Shown: piece by piece, positions 1-5,198 of the stretch
Layout: each line of letters opens with the position of its first letter
Position numbering within the stretch: position 1 is the stretch's first letter
Source: Sulfurovum sp.
GTDB lineage: Bacteria > Campylobacterota > Campylobacteria > Campylobacterales > Sulfurovaceae
DNA length: 9,725 bases
Reading direction: 5' to 3'
Assembly: GCA_020726085.1 (NCBI GenBank)
Contig: DYTG01000063.1
Span: 1 to 9,725 of the forward strand
Translations under genes and position numbers: made by a program
The notes under the pieces: model-generated
Database searches by the model: none
What the model saw: the letters and a program-made list of their open reading frames with translations, nothing else
Told to the model about the DNA's origin: nothing

Positions 1-29
1 AGGCAACACAAAATAGTCTATTAACTCTT

Positions 30-59
30 CAACAAGATAGGAAATTCCCTATCTTGTTG
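30..59 (+). terminator. Intrinsic terminator of an upstream gene
   Basis: A perfect 12-bp stem (30-41 with 48-59) closes a 6-base AT-rich loop and is followed by a pyrimidine-rich tract with two T runs at 62-78. This fits a Rho-independent terminator reading rightwards, for a gene that ends left of the window. It separates that gene from the operon starting at 181. The T tract is broken by C residues, so termination may be incomplete. The leftward side has no good T run. Confidence 0.75.
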
Positions 60-97
60 CCTCTTTTCTTATTTTACTCCTCCTTTTCTCCATCATT

Positions 98-146
98 TTG
101 TTATCGATTTGTTACATTCTGTTATCAAACTGTTATTTTTTGTCAC
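98..146 (+). promoter_or_regulatory. Five phased direct repeats resembling Pho boxes
   Basis: Five 7-base units read TTGTTAT (98-104), TTGTTAC (109-115), CTGTTAT (119-125), CTGTTAT (130-136) and TTGTCAC (140-146). Their starts are 11, 10, 11 and 10 bp apart, one DNA helical turn each. The E. coli PhoB box is two CTGTCAT-like heptamers on an 11-bp period. Units 3 and 4 each match that heptamer at six of seven positions, with an A-rich spacer. They end exactly 10 bp before the -10 box, the usual place for an activating Pho box. This suggests cooperative binding of an OmpR/PhoB-family regulator, either the one encoded at 8357-9046 or the chromosomal PhoB equivalent. The alternative is the roughly 10-bp periodic T-rich signal of Campylobacterota sigma-70 promoters, but the shared TGTTA core is more specific than that. 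Confidence 0.6.
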
Positions 147-152
147 TATTAT
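147..152 (+). promoter_or_regulatory. -10 box of the TonB operon promoter
   Basis: TATTAT matches the sigma-70 TATAAT hexamer at five of six positions. It sits directly after the phased repeats, 29 bp before the GTG start at 181. There is no TTGACA -35, as expected for an activator-dependent promoter or a Campylobacterota sigma-70 promoter. Transcription would begin near 158-160, leaving a leader of about 20 bases. Confidence 0.55.
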
Positions 153-169
153 TAGCAAAATTTTTTTAT

Positions 170-174
170 GGGAG
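170..174 (+). promoter_or_regulatory. RBS deciding the GTG start at 181
   Basis: GGGAG lies six bases before GTG 181. This fixes the start there rather than at the in-frame TTG 109, which has no ribosome site and lies inside the repeat array upstream of the -10 box. The site is embedded in a small palindrome (168-179) that could partly mask it. Confidence 0.7.
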
Positions 175-180
175 CCCATA

Positions 181-939
181 GTGATTAAACTATACAATAA
201 AAGTATCTTAGCCGCTCTTGCTTTGCTATCTTCTAGTAGCCTTTACGGTGAAAATATCGTTGATTCTATTATGAAGTTGCGAACCGATGTCGAGGGGCTT
301 TATACCAAGATAGACGAAAACAAAGAGAGCTATAAATCGCAAATGAAATCGATTGCGATGCAAGTAGCCGACACTGAGGCACAAATCGGTAGAAAAGAGA
401 CTACATTAAAATTAAGCAATCTTGAATTGGAAAAAACCAATGACAAACTTGCCAAATTGGGCAGTTCAGCTCAAGATTTTAAACCGCTCTTAGCAGATGC
501 TATCGCCAAACTTGAAACGCTTATCAAAGCAAACATCCCTTTCAAAATCGAAGAGCGTCTAGCCTCTCTTGCTAAAATCAAAGCCGATCTTACAAGCGGA
601 GCTATCACACAAGAAAAAGCTCTCTCATTGGTTTGGGCTAGTTACGATGATACGCTTCGTATTACCAAAGAGATTGGTTTATTTAAGCAAAACATAGAAC
701 TAAACGGCGAACCAAAAATGGCAAAAGTAGCAAAATTGGGCTCTATTGCACTCTACTTTGCTACCCTTGATGACAAAGTAGGTTACGCTATCAAAGAGAG
801 CAATGGTTACAAATACCAAATCGAAGAAGATGGTGAAAAAATTCAAAAAATCGTTGCTTTATTTGATGCGTTGCAAAAGCAAATTCGTACAGGCTACTTC
901 TCAATCCCCAATGCACTTGTTCTTTCGGAGGTCAAATAA
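181..939 (+). CDS. DUF3450 family periplasmic coiled-coil protein
   Basis: First gene of the operon, 252 residues from GTG 181. Residues 1-23 form a signal peptide (basic start, Leu/Ala-rich core, cut probably after SLYG). The mature protein is almost entirely helical, with heptad-like coiled coil at about 28-95. The segment FKIEERLASL (121-130) and the later LGSIALYF stretch (187-194) are what I recognise as DUF3450 signatures. Family members usually have about 250 residues and stand directly before a ttpC/exbB/exbD/tonB2 set, as in the Vibrio cholerae TonB2 locus. The position here is identical. The molecular role is not established. As a soluble periplasmic partner of TtpC and TonB, it may help TonB span the periplasm. 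The stop overlaps the next start by one base (TAATG), which implies translational coupling. The DUF3450 call is by eye, without a profile search. Confidence 0.85.
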   Translation: MIKLYNKSILAALALLSSSSLYGENIVDSIMKLRTDVEGLYTKIDENKESYKSQMKSIAMQVADTEAQIGRKETTLKLSNLELEKTNDKLAKLGSSAQDFKPLLADAIAKLETLIKANIPFKIEERLASLAKIKADLTSGAITQEKALSLVWASYDDTLRITKEIGLFKQNIELNGEPKMAKVAKLGSIALYFATLDDKVGYAIKESNGYKYQIEEDGEKIQKIVALFDALQKQIRTGYFSIPNALVLSEVK

Positions 940-2258
940 TGAAAAAGTTTACTCTTCTTGCACTCATTTTATTAAACTCTACTCTCTACAGTAGCCAACT
1001 TAGCGACGCTTATCAAAAAGAATACACCTTTTTAAAAGCCCAAAAGCTCGAACTTGAAACACGATTTGTGAGTGAAAAACTTCAACAAGATACCGATGTC
1101 AATGTTTCCAAAGCCAAAATCGAACTCCTTAGAGGCAGTTTGATGAGCATTACCAATGAACTTCAAGTCAAACAAGATGAGCTTGAAAAAGCTACCAAAA
1201 AATTAGCCGACAAACAAGACAACTCTGATTTGACATCCAATGTTGTCATGCAAATGGTTACAACCCTTGAGCCTTACAACATCCAAATGGGTGATGACAA
1301 TAAAACCACAAGCGTTGAAAAAATGACCAAAGCGTTTGATTTTGCTATTGGTCTCTACTCAAAACTCTCCTCAATCGAGACTAGCAAAGGAAAATTCTAT
1401 TTACCAAATGGCTCAATAGCACAAGGCGATATTGTCAAAATAGGTAACATCGCAGCTTACGGTATCTCAACAACGGCTACGGGTGCATTGGCTCCAGCGG
1501 GTGAGGGAAACTACAAATTATGGAATGCTGTGGATAGTGCCGACGATGCTAAGGCTTTTTTTGGCAAAGAGAAACTCCCAAATCTTGATATTTTTATCTA
1601 TGAAGACCTTGACAAAGAGATAGAGTATCAAAAAGAAAAAACCTACAAAGATACCCTTAGAGCAGGGGGCATTATTGGATACATCACTCTTATGATGGGA
1701 ATTTTTGGACTGTTGTTAATTATTTACAGAGCTATCTTGCTTTCACGTTCGGGAAGTAATGTCGATATGATTACCAACATTGTCGTTGCAAAAGTAAACA
1801 ACCGAGAGAGTTCAGGTGTAATACTTGAAGCTATCAAAAATTACGAAGGCTCAACAGCAAGAGTCATCAAAGCAACACTTAGAAACATAGGCAAAAACAG
1901 AGAACACGTAGAGGATATTGTTATGGAAAATATTCTTAATGAGAGTTCAAATATTGATAAATTTGGCAATTTTGTTATTGTTATTGCTGCTGTTGCACCA
2001 CTTTTGGGACTTTTGGGTACGGTTACGGGTATGATTGCTACCTTTGATATTATTACTGAATACGGTACGGGAGATCCAAAGTTGCTTTCGGGTGGTATTT
2101 CTGAAGCATTGGTAACAACCATGTTTGGTCTTATTGTGGCTATTCCGTTGTTGTTGCTGGGCAATTTGCTAACAGGATGGGCACAAAATATCAAAGATTC
2201 GATGGAGCATAGTGCTTTACGTATTGTAAACCTCTTTGAAAAAAATAATTTAAGATAA
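939..2258 (+). CDS. ttpC: TtpC-type TonB2-associated protein (coiled coil plus MotA/TolQ/ExbB domain)
   Basis: A 439-residue inner-membrane protein. Residues 1-18 are a signal peptide, 25-95 a coiled coil and 100-235 a periplasmic region. A membrane segment lies at about 243-265, followed by a cytoplasmic loop and two further membrane helices at about 344-366 and 390-412. The last two carry the proton-channel signatures APLLGLLGTVTGMI (353-366) and GGISEALVTT (385-394). E389 and T394 align by eye with E. coli ExbB E176 and T181. This layout matches TtpC, the third component that Vibrio TonB2 systems need in addition to ExbB, ExbD and TonB. GGAGG (927-931) lies seven bases before the ATG. The N-terminal part resembles the preceding DUF3450 protein, so the gene looks like a fusion of that module with an ExbB-like channel subunit. 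It probably forms part of the proton-driven motor. Confidence 0.9.
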   Translation: MKKFTLLALILLNSTLYSSQLSDAYQKEYTFLKAQKLELETRFVSEKLQQDTDVNVSKAKIELLRGSLMSITNELQVKQDELEKATKKLADKQDNSDLTSNVVMQMVTTLEPYNIQMGDDNKTTSVEKMTKAFDFAIGLYSKLSSIETSKGKFYLPNGSIAQGDIVKIGNIAAYGISTTATGALAPAGEGNYKLWNAVDSADDAKAFFGKEKLPNLDIFIYEDLDKEIEYQKEKTYKDTLRAGGIIGYITLMMGIFGLLLIIYRAILLSRSGSNVDMITNIVVAKVNNRESSGVILEAIKNYEGSTARVIKATLRNIGKNREHVEDIVMENILNESSNIDKFGNFVIVIAAVAPLLGLLGTVTGMIATFDIITEYGTGDPKLLSGGISEALVTTMFGLIVAIPLLLLGNLLTGWAQNIKDSMEHSALRIVNLFEKNNLR

Positions 2259-2262
2259 GATT

Positions 2263-2865
2263 ATGAGCTTTCTTGAACAATTCATCACCTTTATGAATGC
2301 TGGTGGAAGCGTCATGTGGGTACTTTTCGTACTCAATTTGATGCTTTGGTATGGATTAGGGTATCGTTATTTGATACTCCAACGGGGAATGAAAGGTACA
2401 GTACGAAGAATTATTGATAAACACTTTGAAAAGGGTCACACCAAAAAAAGAAAGGGACTCATTGATTATGCCGTAGCTGATGCTATTGAAGCCTACAACG
2501 AGGCAACGGCGGTCAATAAAAAGTGTCGAAACTACATTGACGATGCGTTATTCCCCTACCGAGTTATGATTGGTCAATACGCTGTTGTAGTCAAAACCAT
2601 TGTTATACTCGCTCCACTTGTAGGATTGCTTGGGACGGTTATGGGGATGATTGAGACTTTTGATGCCTTACAAAACAGTGCGATGTTTGGACAAGGTTCA
2701 AGCATATCAGGCGGTATCTCCAAAGCACTCTTTACGACTGAACTAGGACTCGTGGTAGCCGTACCTGGGCTAATAGTGGGAAAAGTACTCGACAGAAAAG
2801 AGGATAAGTTCGACTTGGAGTTTGAACAAATTACAGATGTTTTGTGTACAAAGGATGAATTATGA
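2263..2865 (+). CDS. exbB: ExbB-type proton channel subunit (MotA/TolQ/ExbB family)
   Basis: A 200-residue inner-membrane protein with helices at about 15-37, 108-130 and 153-175. The cytoplasmic region lies between the first two, as in ExbB and TolQ. The family signatures are APLVGLLGTVMGMIETF (117-133) and GGISKALFTTELGLVVAVPG (150-169). It is shorter than E. coli ExbB (244 residues), as is usual for TonB2-type ExbB. It would pair with ExbD and TtpC to convert proton-motive force into TonB movement. The position equivalent to E. coli ExbB E176 is lysine here (K154), while an acidic residue sits at E160. There is no clear Shine-Dalgarno sequence in the four-base gap after ttpC, so translation probably depends on ribosomes arriving from ttpC. 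The gene overlaps exbD through ATGA. Confidence 0.92.
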   Translation: MSFLEQFITFMNAGGSVMWVLFVLNLMLWYGLGYRYLILQRGMKGTVRRIIDKHFEKGHTKKRKGLIDYAVADAIEAYNEATAVNKKCRNYIDDALFPYRVMIGQYAVVVKTIVILAPLVGLLGTVMGMIETFDALQNSAMFGQGSSISGGISKALFTTELGLVVAVPGLIVGKVLDRKEDKFDLEFEQITDVLCTKDEL

Positions 2866-3266
2866 GACTACGAAACAAAAAAGAGACCGTGGACAATATT
2901 GATATAACCTCAATGATTGACATGGTTTTTATTCTATTGATATTTTTTATGGTAACGACAACATTTGTCAAAGATATGAAGCTTGACATTAATCGACCCG
3001 CTGCATCAAGTGCGTCCAAATCCGATACCAAGGTGGTACGGGTTTATATTGATAGTTCATCAGAAATCTACATTGATAATCAGCCTGTTAAATTGTGGGC
3101 CATTCAAAGCAAACTTAGAGACTTATTAAGAACTTCCAGTGATAAATCGGTTTTAGTGGTTACCGATACCAATATTCCTGTTGATGTGTTGATTAATGTT
3201 GTCGATGAGTGTCGAATGAGCGGCGCTAAAGATGTAGCCGTATCAACCACTAAAGAGATGGGATAA
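2862..3266 (+). CDS. exbD: ExbD biopolymer transport protein
   Basis: A 134-residue protein with a short cytoplasmic N-terminus, one membrane helix (about 18-38) and a periplasmic domain, as in ExbD and TolR. The helix begins with IDITSMIDMVFILLIFFMV. Its D20 corresponds to the essential membrane aspartate of E. coli ExbD (D25), which carries protons. The periplasmic part (45-134) has the expected alternation of strands and helices, with IYIDNQPV and a V-V-T-D-T segment. The start overlaps the exbB stop as ATGA, with AAGGA (2851-2855) six bases upstream. It should form the dimer inside the ExbB/TtpC ring that couples proton flow to TonB. It has normal length and all key features. Confidence 0.95.
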   Translation: MRLRNKKETVDNIDITSMIDMVFILLIFFMVTTTFVKDMKLDINRPAASSASKSDTKVVRVYIDSSSEIYIDNQPVKLWAIQSKLRDLLRTSSDKSVLVVTDTNIPVDVLINVVDECRMSGAKDVAVSTTKEMG

Positions 3267-3272
3267 TCAATC

Positions 3273-3911
3273 ATGTCAGCCACAACGTACAATAGCAATA
3301 AAGCAAAACTCATCTCTTTTGCCTCCATGATTTTGGGAGCAGGTTTGATGATGGTTTTGGTCGTGGCGTTTAATAAACCTGTTAAACAAAAAGAGGAAAA
3401 AGTCAAAAAAGAGATGCGTTATGTCAAAATGAACAAAACAACGCCTCCCCCTAAGCCCAAACCTAAGCCCAAACCCAAACCCAAAACAACTCCGCCTAAA
3501 GCCCCCCTGCCCAATCTTGATTCGATTTTGGGTGGCATTGAGATGAATATCCCAGAGTTTGCTACTGATAATATCACAGGCGATGGAAGCGACGTATTGG
3601 GCGATATGGCCAAAGATGCTGCCATGAACGAGGGAAGCGTTGATAGCAAACCCCGTGTAGCTTCACGAAGCCCCATGGAGTATCCCGACGATGCCATGAA
3701 AAAAGGCCTCAAGGGATATGTCATTGTAAACTTGCTCATAGCCGTAGATGGAAGCGTGGAAGCCGCTCAAGTACTGGAGTCTAGCCCTGCGGGTGTTTTT
3801 GATGCGGTTGCGGTCAATGGAGTGCGTAATTGGCGATTTATTCCTGCCAAATACAAAGGTAATCCCGTCAAAGTATGGGCAAAACAAAAAATTCGATTTG
3901 ATTTTAACTAA
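3273..3911 (+). CDS. tonB: TonB energy transducer (TonB2 type)
   Basis: A 212-residue protein. It has a cytoplasmic start, one membrane helix at about 13-33, a charged stretch, and a Pro-Lys linker at 58-76 containing six consecutive Pro-Lys pairs. An acidic Gly/Asp spacer (81-125) precedes the TonB C-terminal domain (about 130-212). That domain shows the family pattern: YP at 137-138, GLKGYVIV, a DGSV turn (159-162), SSPAGVFDAVAV, NWRFIPA and GNPVKVWAK. It binds TonB boxes of outer-membrane receptors and transmits energy from ExbB/ExbD/TtpC. At 212 residues it is shorter than E. coli TonB (239), in line with TonB2 proteins that rely on TtpC. It lies six bases after exbD, with GGGA at 3260-3263. 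The most likely client is the receptor two genes downstream. Confidence 0.95.
   Translation: MSATTYNSNKAKLISFASMILGAGLMMVLVVAFNKPVKQKEEKVKKEMRYVKMNKTTPPPKPKPKPKPKPKTTPPKAPLPNLDSILGGIEMNIPEFATDNITGDGSDVLGDMAKDAAMNEGSVDSKPRVASRSPMEYPDDAMKKGLKGYVIVNLLIAVDGSVEAAQVLESSPAGVFDAVAVNGVRNWRFIPAKYKGNPVKVWAKQKIRFDFN
3450..3485 (+). repeat. Hexanucleotide tandem repeat coding (Pro-Lys)6
   Basis: Six 6-bp units alternate between CCTAAG and CCCAAA, the last three being identical CCCAAA. They encode the TonB periplasmic Pro-Lys linker. Because the unit is two codons, slippage would lengthen or shorten the linker without breaking the frame. Confidence 0.85.
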
Positions 3912-3916
3912 GGGAG
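3911..3916 (+). promoter_or_regulatory. RBS deciding the ATG start at 3924
   Basis: AGGGAG overlaps the last base of the tonB stop and lies seven bases before ATG 3924. The in-frame GTG at 3918 is only one base away from it, too close for initiation, so the ATG is the start of the TPR gene. Confidence 0.75.
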
Positions 3917-3923
3917 TGTGAAA

Positions 3924-5198
3924 ATGTTAAAAAAATATATATTATTGTCTCTCTTGGTTGGTTTGGCTTTTGGAGCCAATAAGGAAGAAGCCCCAAAAGA
4001 GGATCACTTAGCCATTGCAACGATGATGTTTTACGATGGTAAGTACGACAAAGCACGGGGAGAACTCAAACTTGTAGCCAAAAGCCAACCCGACTTTGAT
4101 AAAGAGAAGTACTACACCACTGCGGCGATGATAGAGCTACGAAGCTCCAATGATGCAAAAGCCATTGAACTTCTTCACAGGGCTATTGAAGCTACCAAAA
4201 ACAAAACCTTTTTGCCACCACCAGAGATTGAAGAAAAGCCAAAGTATCTTTTTAAAGTTTTTACCAAAGAAGAACCCAAAAAGGTGGTCAATACCATTCC
4301 TTTTGATGCCAAAAAAATCAAACAAGATAAGCTTGACGCGCTCTATATTTATCTCTCTCAAGCCTATTATCGTACCAAAAACTATTCAGGGACGATTGGT
4401 GCTTTGGATAATGCAGGAAAAAAAGGAGTAGAGAGTGCCTCGCTTTTTACATTAAGAGCTGAATGTTATTGGAAGCTTGAAAACCATGAAGGTGCTTTGA
4501 ATGCTCTTGAGCGAGGACTTGGTCGCTTTGCTGGTGATGAAACTTTGCTTAAACAACGCTTCTACTACTTTGCGGAACTCAAACTCTATCAAGCGGCTAT
4601 TGATGCTGCCAAACGCTACATTGATGTAGCCAAAGGCTCAAAAGCCAATGAGTATATCGCATTGGCTCAAATGCTTTTGGGCGCCAATCAAAAAGAACAA
4701 GCTCTTATGATTTTGGAAGAGGCGAAGTCAAAATATCCTAGTGAGCCTAAAATAAGTATGCTTTTGGGGCATCTCTATCTCAAGCAAGGTATGCCCCACA
4801 CAACAGCGCATCTCTTTGAAGAGGCATCGCACTACGATAACAAATACAACAAAGAGGCCTCTGAGATGTATCGACGAGCCAACGATTTGCCCCATGCACT
4901 CTATCTTAATTCTCAAATTGGAGATGAAGTAGAGAAGCTCAAACAAAAAGTGGCTATTTTCATTGCACGGGGTGAGTTTGAATTTATCATTGGATTACGA
5001 GATGCACTGGAGCGTTACGCTATGCTTGATGATGATAATATTGTGTATGCCTTGGCGTATTCTTATTATATGATCAAAGATTACGATGCGGCAGAGGAGT
5101 TATTTAAACAAATCAACGATAGCGAACTCTTCTCAAAAGCCACCTTGATTCGTAAAAATATTGAAAAGTGCAAAGATAGCAGTTTGGAGTGTATATAG
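3924..5198 (+). CDS. Periplasmic tetratricopeptide (TPR) repeat protein of the TonB2 operon
   Basis: 424 residues from ATG 3924. Residues 1-17 are a clear signal peptide (MLKKYILLSLLVGLAFG), so the protein should be periplasmic. The rest is helical with TPR-like pairs: MMFYDGKYDKARGEL near the start, AYYRTKNYSGTIGALDNA in the first half, LEEAKSKYPSEPKISMLLGHLYLKQG in the middle and AYSYYMIKDYDAAEELFKQ near the end. A Pro/Lys-rich insertion (about 96-130) breaks the repeats early on. Two cysteines near the C-terminus (C416, C423) could form a disulfide. A TPR gene in this position is a regular member of Vibrio-type TonB2 loci. Its role is unknown in detail; scaffolding between TonB/TtpC and the receptor is plausible. 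It is followed immediately by the receptor gene (stop TAG, then ATG with no gap). Confidence 0.85.
   Translation: MLKKYILLSLLVGLAFGANKEEAPKEDHLAIATMMFYDGKYDKARGELKLVAKSQPDFDKEKYYTTAAMIELRSSNDAKAIELLHRAIEATKNKTFLPPPEIEEKPKYLFKVFTKEEPKKVVNTIPFDAKKIKQDKLDALYIYLSQAYYRTKNYSGTIGALDNAGKKGVESASLFTLRAECYWKLENHEGALNALERGLGRFAGDETLLKQRFYYFAELKLYQAAIDAAKRYIDVAKGSKANEYIALAQMLLGANQKEQALMILEEAKSKYPSEPKISMLLGHLYLKQGMPHTTAHLFEEASHYDNKYNKEASEMYRRANDLPHALYLNSQIGDEVEKLKQKVAIFIARGEFEFIIGLRDALERYAMLDDDNIVYALAYSYYMIKDYDAAEELFKQINDSELFSKATLIRKNIEKCKDSSLECI

Noticed and set aside
109..180. In-frame upstream TTG start extending the DUF3450 protein by 24 residues
   Set aside because: It lies inside the repeat array, upstream of the -10 box, and has no ribosome site. 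GTG 181 has a well-placed GGGAG and opens directly into a signal peptide.
168..188. Six-codon open frame starting at ATG 168 and overlapping GTG 181
   Set aside because: It has no ribosome site and is more simply explained as part of the palindrome around the real RBS.
1973..1984. Two adjacent TGTTAT motifs that could be further regulator sites
   Set aside because: They are 6 bp apart, not in helical phase, and are codons of a Val-Ile-rich membrane helix of TtpC.
3419..3739. Antisense open frame with a Leu-Gly repeat opposite tonB
   Set aside because: The repeat is only the reverse reading of the Pro-Lys hexamers.
3918..3923. GTG 3918 as the start of the TPR gene
   Set aside because: It is one base from the AGGGAG site, whereas ATG 3924 is seven bases away and gives a normal signal peptide.
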